The notes beneath the pieces are model-generated. The model was given only the letters and a program-made list of their open reading frames with translations, ran no database searches and was not told where the DNA came from. The position numbers and the translations under genes are program-made. A DNA stretch of 64,000 bases from Methylomarinum sp965277025 (GTDB taxonomy: Bacteria > Pseudomonadota > Gammaproteobacteria > Methylococcales > Methylomonadaceae), in assembly GCA_965277025.1 (NCBI GenBank), contig OZ255706.1, positions 3,038,001-3,102,000 on the forward strand, read 5' to 3'. Positions 1 through 7,735 of this stretch are shown one piece after another. The number at the start of each line of letters is the position of its first letter. The stretch's first letter is position 1.

Positions 1-162
1 AATATTCAAGCGCAATAGGTTTTTTGGTTGTTGGCGATAAGCAACTGTCAATGATAAACCATCTGTCATGCCCGAAATGAAGCACGATACATTCACCAAT
101 GCCCGGCCCAAACAGTGAAATTTCGGCACAATCTGGATCGGGCGCTGTATTTTTAATCGGCA
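1..162 (-). CDS. Metallo-beta-lactamase-fold protein, N-terminus only (cut by window edge)
   Basis: The leftward frame is open to base 1 and gives about 53 residues. The visible part has FGPGIGECIVLHFG followed by FIIDSC and a TKKPIALEY segment. I recognise this as the start of a family of MBL-fold hydrolases in which FGPG-GE precedes the first strands. The metal-binding HxHxDH motif would lie outside the window, so catalytic competence cannot be judged. I chose TTG at 162-160 as the most plausible start; no ATG is available and no strong Shine-Dalgarno is visible. It overlaps the end of the upstream gene by 10 bp, as expected for a translationally coupled third gene of the set. Function is unknown; family assignment rests on short motifs only. 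Confidence 0.5.
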
Positions 163-653
163 AGCAGGTAATTGGCGTATTTTTCAGCTTGTTGTTGGGC
201 ACGTTGAATCTCAGGCTCGGTCCATTTAGGCAGTCGGCGGAAACGAATGATCGAAAACTTTTCCCTATTCTTATGTGGAGCCTGCTGGTATCCAATATAC
301 CAGTTAAATAATGCGCCAGTACGAATCAATGGTTGATCGCCCTTATCAACTGCATCGCGTGGCAAAACAACAATTTCATCGGGATTTTCCGGCTGTGTCT
401 CATCTGTTAATCGAACCGTCATTTGCGTGTTATTACATGAGATAACAACACCACGCCATTGTTGACGAATATCTTGTTTTTTGACTGAACCGTCATTGCT
501 GACAGGTTTTATATGCGTGAGAGCCGGCTTGATGCGTTGTTTTATTGAATAGCCATCTGTCCCTTCTTCCCCTTCGCGATAAGGTTGATATAACGACTCG
601 TTCTTTATGTCTTGAGTATCTAATACCGAGTTGTTAGCACTTATTGTTGTCAT
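153..653 (-). CDS. Uncharacterised protein, middle gene of three-gene set
   Basis: This encodes 166 aa if started at the ATG at 653, which overlaps the stop of the upstream gene as ATGA; a longer frame to 725 exists but lies inside that gene. Residues 1-60 are polar and low in predicted structure. Residues about 65-125 alternate hydrophobic and polar positions (WRGVVIS, MTVRLTD, EIVVLPRDA), suggesting a small beta-barrel. The C-terminus is helical and charged. There is no signal peptide or membrane segment. I do not recognise the family. Tight coupling on both sides (4-bp overlap upstream, about 10-bp overlap downstream with the MBL-fold gene) says the three products probably work together. 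Confidence 0.7.
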   Translation of the reverse strand: MTTISANNSVLDTQDIKNESLYQPYREGEEGTDGYSIKQRIKPALTHIKPVSNDGSVKKQDIRQQWRGVVISCNNTQMTVRLTDETQPENPDEIVVLPRDAVDKGDQPLIRTGALFNWYIGYQQAPHKNREKFSIIRFRRLPKWTEPEIQRAQQQAEKYANYLLAD

Positions 654-1360
654 TGAATATTCTCCAGTTGTTCCGCCATCACCCTGTTGCGAATCATCTG
701 TGCAATCCTGATGGACTCTTCCCATTTGTCTTTAATAATATTGATTGCGTCAACAGCGGATTGTGTTTCAATATCAACGTGGTTATTAATGCTAAATTCT
801 AAAATGTATTCACCACCTGATGATGATTTTGCCATTATTCTTGGCCGGATAAACCCGTTTAAATTATCAGGTCGCGGTAAATTCATTGTTAAATCCAAAA
901 GACCTAACTGGAGCTGTTTTTCTTCTTCCAGATCATCCCAATAATCAAGCGCCGCAATCCAGCCAGATTGAGGGGCTAACTTTTTACCAAACTGTAACCA
1001 GTTTTCTTTATCTGTCAGCTTGATTGTTGAGATAAGGTTCATCCCCAATTGATTGAGTGGCGTTTCATTCAAACGATTAAATGTATTGATAACAATATCT
1101 TTAATCGTTAAATATTCACTTGCAAGCGATGTATGAATGCTGAATTTATTGGGGAAAACAGTTAACTGGCACTCATTTGGCATGCCTATTCTGGCAAAAT
1201 CAGGTGCTATTAAAAAGTCTTTGTCCTGACGATAATCCCACTCAGAAATAATCTCTTTACGAATAAACCATTCAGGATGAAAAATTTTTGGATTGATATC
1301 ACCAACCAAAACAATGCTAGCTTGTTCGCCTGTAATTTCCCAGTTTTTTGGCGGCATCAT
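650..1360 (-). CDS. Uncharacterised protein, first gene of three-gene set
   Basis: This encodes 236 aa of soluble protein with no signal peptide or membrane segment. The N-terminal half mixes short beta segments (ASIVLVGDI, CQLTVFPNKFSI) and the second half holds IRPRIMAKSSSGGEYILEFSINNHV followed by a terminal helix. The overall pattern resembles the sporadically distributed TIGR04255-type proteins, but I am not certain. The stop overlaps the next start as ATGA. Upstream 1361-1500 lacks an obvious strong promoter on this strand. Patchy conserved hypotheticals coupled to an MBL-fold enzyme are typical of accessory or defence loci; that role is an inference only. Confidence 0.7.
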   Translation of the reverse strand: MMPPKNWEITGEQASIVLVGDINPKIFHPEWFIRKEIISEWDYRQDKDFLIAPDFARIGMPNECQLTVFPNKFSIHTSLASEYLTIKDIVINTFNRLNETPLNQLGMNLISTIKLTDKENWLQFGKKLAPQSGWIAALDYWDDLEEEKQLQLGLLDLTMNLPRPDNLNGFIRPRIMAKSSSGGEYILEFSINNHVDIETQSAVDAINIIKDKWEESIRIAQMIRNRVMAEQLENIQ

Positions 1361-1513
1361 GGTTATCTCACAACGTTATTCACTAAAAAAGCCATCGTTT
1401 AGATGACTTGATTTTCTTATTTGCGTAAAAATTATCGCCCTGTAAGGACCAAACAACACAAGGTTATCATATCCAGCTGTTTTGATTTATGTCCAACGAA
1501 GTGCTAATGTTGC

Positions 1514-1532
1514 ATTAAGTTTTTAACTTAAT
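1514..1532. promoter_or_regulatory. Perfect palindrome, possible operator
   Basis: ATTAAGTT-TTT-AACTTAAT is an exact 8-bp inverted repeat with a 3-nt centre. It is immediately followed by a TATTATAG box that could serve as a -10 element for the short reading frame starting at 1545. The position fits an operator overlapping a promoter, though the gene behind it is only a remnant. Confidence 0.4.
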
Positions 1533-1544
1533 ATTATAGCACAG

Positions 1545-1715
1545 ATGAAACACATGGAGCACAATGCGCGATTTTCGGCTTCCCGCCTGAACGATCGCGA
1601 TATGGATGAGTTTATCGGCATCTGCAAAGGGAGTATTTTACATCGTTTCCACGCAGGAGCGAGGCAACGGTCAATGCAAACCACTTGCAGATTTATAATT
1701 CTTCTTTTTCCCTGA
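1545..1715 (+). pseudogene. Truncated gene remnant
   Basis: The frame opens MKHMEHNARF and continues through LNDRDMDEFIGICKG (to about 1631), which looks like the start of a helical domain of the kind found beside BRCT or TerB-like domains. It then runs out into unrelated sequence and a stop at 1713-1715. I read it as the 5' end of a gene cut off at about 1632. The remaining intergenic DNA (1361-1544) holds nothing else I can support. The family is uncertain. Confidence 0.3.
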
Positions 1716-2154
1716 TCATCAATGCCTGTTCGATACTCGCCAAATCTTCCAGTTTAGGCCGATGCAAAGCGGTTCCAAGCAACGCTAAAATACTAAAAAT
1801 ATACAAGGTGTTGTAACCATCGCCCAATACAAACATGACTACACCAAAGCTGGCGATTATTTCGACTAACATTTGGGTGATTAAAATCGTCGTAAAATAC
1901 CGGTCTTCGGCAGATTTATCGCCTGGCATGGTTTGATTAAGGCGAATCAGGATAAAGCGAATCAGGTTGGCCAGCGGCAATAATAAAATGGCGATAATAT
2001 ATAACACGGTGCGAAGCAAAGCCCGTTGATCTTCTGGCCACAGGAGTTGCATGTCAACACCATAATAATGGCAAACCAAATTATAAACCACCACAGTGGC
2101 AATCACGGTATATACAACCCACCAGTGTTTTTTTAACTGTTCAGCCTTCGCCAC
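1693..2154 (-). CDS. Four-helix integral membrane protein of unknown function
   Basis: This encodes 153 aa. Four hydrophobic segments are visible, at about residues 12-30, 47-68, 88-108 and 113-128. The C-terminus is charged and cytoplasmic-looking (IEQALMIREKEEL). The start lies inside the 3' end of the CPBP protease gene (14-bp overlap), so the two are co-translated. I do not recognise a family. Its pairing with a membrane protease of the CPBP type suggests a shared role in the inner membrane, which is inference. Confidence 0.7.
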   Translation of the reverse strand: MAKAEQLKKHWWVVYTVIATVVVYNLVCHYYGVDMQLLWPEDQRALLRTVLYIIAILLLPLANLIRFILIRLNQTMPGDKSAEDRYFTTILITQMLVEIIASFGVVMFVLGDGYNTLYIFSILALLGTALHRPKLEDLASIEQALMIREKEEL

Positions 2155-2743
2155 TTATCCCTCCAATTGTTTTTTTGTAAGCCCGTATGATGACCATAAA
2201 CGCCAGAAAATCATATAAGCTATGAATGATAATGGGAATAAGGAGATTCCTCTCGCCACCATAACCCAGACTCAACCCTAAATAAATACCCACTAGCGTG
2301 GCAATAAAAAAATACAGCGGCGTAACTTCATGTACTGCGCCAAACACCAGATTGCTCAGTATCAGCCCAATATTCAATCCCCAATGATTTTCCAACCACG
2401 GTTGTAATACACCACGAAACAGGATTTCTTCGGCAATTCCTGCAATACTGGCCAGCACCATCAGATCCGCCCAATTGCAGTTTTTTAACGAAGGCCCCAA
2501 GGTTTCCATCAGCATCCGGCGAATTTTTTGTATCTCCTCGATATGAAGATATTGCATGGCTTGAAACAAAATAAACAGCGGCATTGTACCGAACATCCCC
2601 ACAAGAACAGCCGTTTCAGAAAAATGAATAGTCGCAAAAGGATTAATGCCGGCAATCCAGCCAAGAAACATGGCGAGTAGAATTAACGATACTTCAAACA
2701 GACAGGCGGTTCTAAAAAAATTTTCAGGGTGTTTATCGTTCAT
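2141..2743 (-). CDS. CPBP-family intramembrane metalloprotease
   Basis: This encodes 200 aa with several hydrophobic helices. The family motifs are in order: EE at 105-106 in GIAEEILFRG, H138 in FGAVHEVTPLYF, and H174 in IIHSLYDF. Together these form the zinc or glutamate active site of CAAX-protease/bacteriocin-processing (Abi, CPBP) enzymes embedded in the inner membrane. The substrate is unknown. The gene is the first of a two-gene leftward unit; the following membrane protein overlaps by 14 bp. A strong bidirectional terminator-like hairpin separates its start from ycgL. Confidence 0.85.
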   Translation of the reverse strand: MNDKHPENFFRTACLFEVSLILLAMFLGWIAGINPFATIHFSETAVLVGMFGTMPLFILFQAMQYLHIEEIQKIRRMLMETLGPSLKNCNWADLMVLASIAGIAEEILFRGVLQPWLENHWGLNIGLILSNLVFGAVHEVTPLYFFIATLVGIYLGLSLGYGGERNLLIPIIIHSLYDFLAFMVIIRAYKKTIGGISGEG

Positions 2744-2760
2744 CCCAGGACAAAAATTTC

Positions 2761-2804
2761 AAAAAAGCGTATTTTACCTTAAGCTGATAGAATACGCTTT
2801 TTTT
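2761..2804. terminator. Hairpin AAAAAAGCGTATT / AATACGCTTTTTT
   Basis: A 13-bp perfect stem with a 17-nt loop is flanked by A and T runs on its two sides, so it could end transcription in either direction. It lies in the head region between the leftward CPBP gene and the rightward ycgL start, close enough to lie in either 5' leader. Confidence 0.6.
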
Positions 2805-2825
2805 AAAACCCTTGATATTAGCGTT

Positions 2826-2889
2826 ATGCAGTGTTTTATATACAAAAGCCTGAAAAAAAATGAGCTATACCTTTATCTAAAAAATAAAG
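2826..2889 (+). pseudogene. ycgL: ycgL, 5' part (gene split by IS66)
   Basis: The frame from ATG 2826 reads MQCFIYKSLKKNELYLYLKN, the conserved opening of YcgL-domain proteins (small cytoplasmic proteins of unknown function, usually 85-110 aa). It is interrupted after codon 21 by the IS66 nest. The 8 bp before the insertion (2882-2889, AAATAAAG) are repeated after it at 7476-7483. Removing the nest and one duplicate restores a continuous 90-codon gene with the piece at 7476-7692. Confidence 0.85.
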
Positions 2890-3149
2890 GTAACTACTCA
2901 GCGTAAATAAGTAAAAAAACTGCTTGACACGATTTTAGCGTTATTTTTGATTTTCTAACGGCAACACCTGGCGCAAGAGGTTTACTGTATTAGCCTGCGT
3001 TAGTTGAGGCGTGTTGCCTTATAAGCACTGCCCGATAGCCCTGCTGCCGTGCATTTCTAAAATACGATGACTGGCAACACAGAGGCAAAAATTCGTATTT
3101 CAAAAGCCATGAGACAAGAGTCCTGTACTTAAACCCACAGGCCGTTTCA

Positions 3150-3764
3150 TTGAAGATTGATTCCATTGATGTAGAGGCTGCCATTACCCATGCCCGGCAG
3201 CTGATTGAAGATGAAGCCGATTTATCTCCGGCGCTGCGGTCTTCGCTGGAGATATTGTTGTTGCTGGTCACGCTCTTGATGCATCGGCTCGGACTTAACA
3301 GCAGTAACAGTTCCAGGCCGCCATCAAGTGATCCTGATCGTAAAAGGAAAGCACGGGCTGGATCAAAAAAACCAGGTGGTGGACAGAAAGGGCATATTGG
3401 CACCACGCTGGTTAAAGTCGATGATCCCGATGACGTTATCTCCATCAAGATTGATCGCCGTACCTTGCCAGCCGGAAGCTACACGGCAGATGGCTTTGAA
3501 ACCCGGCAGGTATTTGATATTGATATTTCACGGATTGTGACGGAATATCGTGCGCAAAGGCTTATCGATGAACAAGGTCGTCGGTTTGTTGCTCCTTTTC
3601 CCGAGGGCGTAACAAAAGCCGTGCAATATGGTGACCAACTCAAGGCGCACGCCGTGTATCTTTCGCAGTACCAATTATTGCCCTGCCAGCGCATCAAGGA
3701 TTATTTTTCCGATCAATTACAGATCCCCATCAGTGAAGGTTCGTTGGTTAATTTCAATCAACTA
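3150..3764 (+). pseudogene. IS66 transposase, N-terminal fragment
   Basis: From a TTG start this encodes the leading helix, the LGLNSSNSSRPPSSDP linker with a basic KRKARAGSKKPGGGQKGH stretch, and the DNA-binding N-terminal half, ending FNQL at the IS630 junction. It continues after IS630 at 5079. Copy 2 at 16705 is almost identical and is broken at exactly the same base. Confidence 0.85.
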
Positions 3765-3853
3765 GTGCACATAAGCGAAAACACCAATGCTATTTATGAG
3801 GAATATATTGTAATATGCTGAATAATACTATATTAAATTCAGCAGGTGATATC

Positions 3854-4354
3854 ATGCCACGTCTAACAGCAGCCCCAATCAGTTTAACAGAAAAACAACG
3901 CACGTTATTGCAAGGCACAGTGCGTAAACATACAAGTCCTCAGAATTTGGTGACACGTTGCCGTATTATATTGTTGGCAGATGAGGGCATCAGTGTACAT
4001 GAAACCATGCGCCAGCTAAAAATTGGACGGACAACTGTTCAAAATTGGCGAAAACGCTGGTTACAGAACAGTGAGCAAGAAAACCCTTTAGCCCGGCTTC
4101 AAGATGCACCGCGATGCGGTGCGCCTGCTATCTATACGGCGGAGCAAATTTGCAGCATTATCGCGATAGCCTGCGAACGCCCAGAGGATAGTCAACGCCC
4201 GATCACTCATTGGACGCAACAAGAAATAGCCGATGAAGCGATAAAACGGGGCATTGTTGATTATATTTCACAGCGCTCTGTTGGGCGCTTTTTAAAAAGA
4301 AGCGGACCTGCAACCCCACCGGATGAAAGGCTGGTTGACGGCAAAAAAAGATGA
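3854..4354 (+). CDS. IS630 orfA, helix-turn-helix DNA-binding part
   Basis: This encodes 166 aa from the ATG at 3854, which has AGGTGA just upstream; an upstream ATG at 3815 has no such signal. Residues about 20-75 form the paired helix-turn-helix unit (LVTRCRIILLADEG, MRQLKIGRTTVQNWRKRW) used for end recognition. Residues 110-155 are a second winged helix (WTQQEIADEAIKRG, QRSVGRFLKRSG). It ends DGKKR-stop at a run of seven A. The catalytic part lies in orfB, so a complete transposase needs a +1 shift near the A7 run or separate translation. Confidence 0.8.
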   Translation: MPRLTAAPISLTEKQRTLLQGTVRKHTSPQNLVTRCRIILLADEGISVHETMRQLKIGRTTVQNWRKRWLQNSEQENPLARLQDAPRCGAPAIYTAEQICSIIAIACERPEDSQRPITHWTQQEIADEAIKRGIVDYISQRSVGRFLKRSGPATPPDERLVDGKKR

Positions 4355-5051
4355 ATACTTCGACGAGAGGTGTCAAGATATTTGCGAAACCTGCCAACGG
4401 GCTTTGGAGCGGGAAGAGCAAGGCATCAAAACGATTTCGATTGATGAAATGACAGGGATTCAAGCTTTAGAGCGAGCAGCGCAGACATTGCCGATGAAGA
4501 AAGGAAAAATTGAGCGACAAGAATTTGAATATATTCGACATGGTACCCAGACCTTGATTGCAGGTTTTGATGTGGCCACGGGTGAAGTAATGGGAAGTAT
4601 AGGAGAAACTCGAACAGAGCAAGATTTTGCCGGGTTTTTGAACCTGCTTTTTCATCAACAACCCAAACAAACCCATTGGCATTTAGTCATGGATAATCTC
4701 AATACACATTGTTCAGAATCGGTGGTTCGATTAATTGCCGAAAAAATTTCGTATTCAGGAGAATCAGGGGTTAAAGGAAAAGAGGGTATTTTGAAATCAA
4801 TGGAAAGTCGTACTGCTTTTTTGACTAACCCAAACCATCCGGTTGTTTTTCATTTTACCCCTAAGCATTGTTCATGGCTTAATCAGATAGAGATCTGGTT
4901 TTCTATTTTAATGCGTAAAGTAATCCGGCGCGGCAACTTTAAATCTAAAGAGGATTTAAACAAAAAAATAGCGGATTTCATAAAATATTTCAATGAAACC
5001 ATGGCTAAGCCTTTTCGGTGGACGTATCAGGCTAAGCCACTTACTCAATAG
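4323..5051 (+). CDS. IS630 orfB, DDE catalytic part
   Basis: This frame overlaps orfA by 32 bp and runs to a stop at 5051. It holds the three acidic positions of the DDE nuclease: SIDEMT near residue 40, HLVMDNLNTH near 120, and the E in FTPKHCSWLNQIEIWFS near 190. There is no convincing Shine-Dalgarno before its ATG. The same two-frame layout occurs in all three copies of this element, so it is inherited and not a random mutation of one copy. Confidence 0.8.
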   Translation: MKGWLTAKKDEYFDERCQDICETCQRALEREEQGIKTISIDEMTGIQALERAAQTLPMKKGKIERQEFEYIRHGTQTLIAGFDVATGEVMGSIGETRTEQDFAGFLNLLFHQQPKQTHWHLVMDNLNTHCSESVVRLIAEKISYSGESGVKGKEGILKSMESRTAFLTNPNHPVVFHFTPKHCSWLNQIEIWFSILMRKVIRRGNFKSKEDLNKKIADFIKYFNETMAKPFRWTYQAKPLTQ

Positions 5052-5078
5052 AGTGAGAACTTGCGCTTGTTTGCACTA

Positions 5079-5521
5079 GCCTTTGAGAAGCTGGCATCCT
5101 TTGAGCCGATTTGCAAGCAAAGACTGGCGGCAGCTTCTGTTGTACATGCCGATGAAACGGGCATTAACATCAATGGCGCCAAGTACTGGTTGCATTGTGC
5201 TTCTAATGATTTATGGACACATTATTTTCCCCATGTAAAACGGGGCAAGGAAGCGATGGATGTCATTGGCATCCTGCCTGACTTTCATGGCATTTTATGC
5301 CACGATCACTGGAAGCCTTACTACAAGTCCCCCTTCACTCATGCCTTGTGCAATGCGCATCATCTGCGTGAACTGACCCGTGCCTGGGAGCAGGATGGAC
5401 AGCAGTGGGCCAAAGAAATGGAAACCCTGTTAAAAAAGATCAATCAGGTCGTCGATGATGCAGGGGGAAGCTTGAAGCAAGAAAAGCGGCCTATTATCGA
5501 CGACGATATCGAGATTTATTA
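5079..5521 (+). pseudogene. IS66 transposase, middle fragment
   Basis: It carries the first catalytic segment (VVHADETGINI) and the C-H-rich stretch ILCHDHWKPY...ALCNAHHLREL of the IS66 DDE domain. Relative to copy 2 it has lost one base near 5461-5470 (GCAGGGGGAAG against GCCGGGGGGAAG). This shifts the frame before the IS110 insertion at 5521. Confidence 0.8.
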
Positions 5522-5604
5522 ACATGAAATGATCCATATCGAATGCGCAAGGAGTTCTCAGCCGTGAAAAGGCTGCTTATCCATATTCAATGAAGTAAGC
5601 TGGC

Positions 5605-6825
5605 TTAACCCGGTTGTGTTATATAACCGAATTTTATCAGCGCTCTGATCCAGCGTGGTGCATTGCGTTTGACAGCCATTTCTTCGTAGTCGATGGTCGA
5701 ATCCCGGAAATACTCGCCGCGACTAATCATGAAGTAACATGTCCGCAAAAGTTTGTGAGCCAGCGCAATGATGGCGCGTTGGTGACCTCGCCTAATCGCC
5801 AGTGATGTATATTTTGCCTGGAAAACCGATCGGGTTCGGCTGGCGGCATGGGCGCATTCGCAAAGCAGGCGACGCACATATGGGTTTCCTTTTCGCGTTC
5901 GTCCTGATTTGCGTTTGCCGGCAGACTCGTTGTTGCCGGGGCATATGCCCACCCATGACGCCAGCCGATCCGCACTGCCAAAGACAGTCATATCCGTTCC
6001 GATCTCAACAAGTAGCATGGCTGCTCCAATCAAATCAACACCGGGAATAGTCTGGAGCAATTGCAAAACCGTTTTCTCCTTCTCCAGTCCGGCCAGCAGT
6101 TGTGCATCGAATCTGGCTATGCGTGCTTCCAAATCCTGAATATGCTGCATCAGTTCATTCAGTACGAAGCGATGGTGCTCGCTCAACTCACCTTGCAGCG
6201 CCCCCAGTATATCGGCGCGCGGCGCTTTGAGACGATTGCTGGCCAGCTTCAACACATCATGCGCAGGCTGTCCTTCAATCAGCGCGTTAACCATGGCGCG
6301 CGCGGATTGCCCATGTACATCGCTGACCACCACGCCAAGCCGGATGCCGCCGTCGGTTAATACCTTGTGCAGTCTGTTCTTCTCAGCAGACAGCATCGAC
6401 ACCAACTTCTGTCGTTGACGTGAAATCAGGCGTAACTGCCGCATCTTTTCCGGTGGCACGAATGAACCGCGCAGCAGTCCGGCACGGGAAAGCATCGCCA
6501 GCCATTGCGCGTCGCCGATGTCCGTCTTGCGTCCCGGCACATTCTTCACATGCCGGGCATTGACGACCCTGGCGTAAATACCCACATGTTCCAAAGCTGC
6601 ATATGGGCTTTTCCAGTAGATGCCGGTGCGTTCCATCACCACCTCATCCGGTGCGACAGACTGCACCCAATCGGCTAATGCACGTCGATCACGTTTGAAT
6701 GCGCCAAACTGCCGATGCTCTGTCTGAATACCACCATCGGCCTGTTCAACCATGGCGCAGGCGGTAATCTGCTTTTGGTGAACATCCAACCCGATGACTC
6801 GCTTGTGTATTGCAGTGAGTTCCAT
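5605..6825 (-). CDS. IS110 DEDD transposase
   Basis: This encodes 406 aa, the usual IS110 length. The N-terminal RuvC-like DEDD domain opens VIGLDVHQKQITACAMV (first D near residue 14) and contains VVMERTGIYW. A coiled-coil region follows at about 130-250. The C-terminal Tnp domain has TIPGVDLIGAAMLLVEIG and the serine-containing ICPGNNESAGKRKSGRT segment. A TCCTCC/GGAGG Shine-Dalgarno precedes the ATG by about 7 nt. This copy differs from others at single residues (ERTG for ESTG, DILGALQ for DILEALQ). Confidence 0.9.
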   Translation of the reverse strand: MELTAIHKRVIGLDVHQKQITACAMVEQADGGIQTEHRQFGAFKRDRRALADWVQSVAPDEVVMERTGIYWKSPYAALEHVGIYARVVNARHVKNVPGRKTDIGDAQWLAMLSRAGLLRGSFVPPEKMRQLRLISRQRQKLVSMLSAEKNRLHKVLTDGGIRLGVVVSDVHGQSARAMVNALIEGQPAHDVLKLASNRLKAPRADILGALQGELSEHHRFVLNELMQHIQDLEARIARFDAQLLAGLEKEKTVLQLLQTIPGVDLIGAAMLLVEIGTDMTVFGSADRLASWVGICPGNNESAGKRKSGRTRKGNPYVRRLLCECAHAASRTRSVFQAKYTSLAIRRGHQRAIIALAHKLLRTCYFMISRGEYFRDSTIDYEEMAVKRNAPRWIRALIKFGYITQPG

Positions 6826-7086
6826 TTTTTCCTCCTTTACTCTATGATTGAGCCTGGAAGGTGGCGGTTGCCTGGATGATCTGCCTGAGGGCGATGTAAA
6901 TCGTCAACGGCCCTTTTAACATTCGCTCTTAAAGAAGCAATCCGGGGTTCGAGTCATCCATGGCAGGCTACGTTAGCAGTCGGGCTCTAAGGCTCCAAAG
7001 TAAAGCGCAGTCTTTAACCGCCATCTTCCACAAGGAACTCTACAACATTTCATCATGCGGGGTGGTAATTCTTGCGATGATCGTTA
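6826..7086 (-). ncRNA. IS110 leader, candidate bridge RNA, copy 1
   Basis: The 261 nt between the transposase start and the element end is non-coding and nearly invariant in five copies, while the opposite end has only 83 nt. In IS110 elements the long non-coding end on the transposase 5' side is known to encode the bridge RNA that pairs with donor and target DNA. Assignment is by position and length; folding was not computed. Confidence 0.55.
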
Positions 7087-7440
7087 GAGAAAGCACAAAT
7101 TGAATGTCCGCCACCAACCCCGTTGCCCGGTAAACCCAAACGTGGGCGCCTCAAGCGCAGTAAATCCAGAAACTTACTGGAACGGCTGATCAATTACCAG
7201 GATGATGTCTTACGCTTTATGAGAGAAATAGATGTGCCATTTACTAATAATCTCGGTGAGAATGATATCCGCATGACCAAGGTGCAGCAAAAAATATCGG
7301 GGTGTTTCAGGAGTGGGCAGGGTGCCATCACCTTCTGCCGTATTCGGGGATATCTATCCACTTGTCGTAAACATCATGTCAGTGCCTCTGAAGCGTTGGT
7401 ACTGGTATTTAAGGGGAAATTACCGGAATTTACTCAGTGA
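7087..7440 (+). pseudogene. IS66 transposase, C-terminal fragment
   Basis: It resumes after IS110 with EKAQIECPPPTPLPGKPKRG and the final DDE segment FTNNLGENDIRMTKVQQKISGCFRS, ending FTQ-stop just inside the right terminal repeat. It is identical in layout to the tail of copy 2. Confidence 0.85.
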
Positions 7441-7475
7441 CCTGATGCTTTTGGTAAAATACGCTGAGTAGTTAC

Positions 7476-7692
7476 AAATAAAGATGATTTTTCTGATTTG
7501 CCGGAAAGTTTACTATCCAGCCTTAGGAAATTGGAATTTGTCATGGAACTTGAGTTAACGCAAGATCGTAAACTAGCCCGGGAAGATGTTAATATAGTTA
7601 TGGACAGCCTGAACGAGAAAGGTTTTTTCATCCAAATGCCGCCGACCAATTTGACAGCCGCTATCAATCTTAAAAACAGCAAGTTACATTGA
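7476..7692 (+). pseudogene. ycgL: ycgL, 3' part
   Basis: After the duplicated AAATAAAG the frame reads DDFSDLPESLLSSLRK and then FVMELELTQDRKLAREDV, DSLNEKGFFIQMPP, as in the body of YcgL-domain proteins. It ends at 7692. It joins in frame with the 5' piece at 2826-2889 once the insertion and one duplication are removed, so the disruption looks recent. Confidence 0.85.
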
Positions 7693-7735
7693 TCATCCCG
7701 GGGATAACACGCTTGGTTAAATTCTCATCCTGCTA

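Larger units (their letters stand above)
3765..5076 (+). mobile_element. IS630-family element, copy 1
   Basis: The terminal inverted repeats are GTGCACATAAGCG and CGCTTGTTTGCAC, flanked by duplicated TA (3763-3764 and 5077-5078) inside a CTAG. This is the TA duplication expected of IS630/Tc1-type transposition. It is 1312 bp long with two overlapping reading frames on the + strand. Confidence 0.9.
5522..7086 (-). mobile_element. IS110-family element, copy 1
   Basis: It is 1565 bp and nearly identical to four other copies in the window. It begins ACATGAAATG and ends GATCGTTA on the + strand, with no terminal inverted repeats, as usual for IS110. TTA occurs at both junctions. The uninterrupted site is present in IS66 copy 2 (GATTTATTAGAGAAAGC), which fixes the boundaries. 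Confidence 0.9.
2890..7475 (+). mobile_element. IS66-family element, copy 1, carrying nested IS630 and IS110
   Basis: The ends are GTAACTACTCAGCG and its inverse CGCTGAGTAGTTAC, flanked by the 8-bp duplication AAATAAAG, which is the duplication length typical of IS66. The element has a single transposase gene (TnpC type) and no tnpA/tnpB. That gene is broken at 3764 by IS630 and at 5521 by IS110, so this copy cannot supply its own transposase. The layers give the order: IS66 into ycgL, then IS630 and IS110 into IS66. Confidence 0.9.

Noticed and set aside
5614..6418. Small frames recurring identically on the + strand of every IS110
   Set aside because: They are antisense to the transposase and recur only because the element does.
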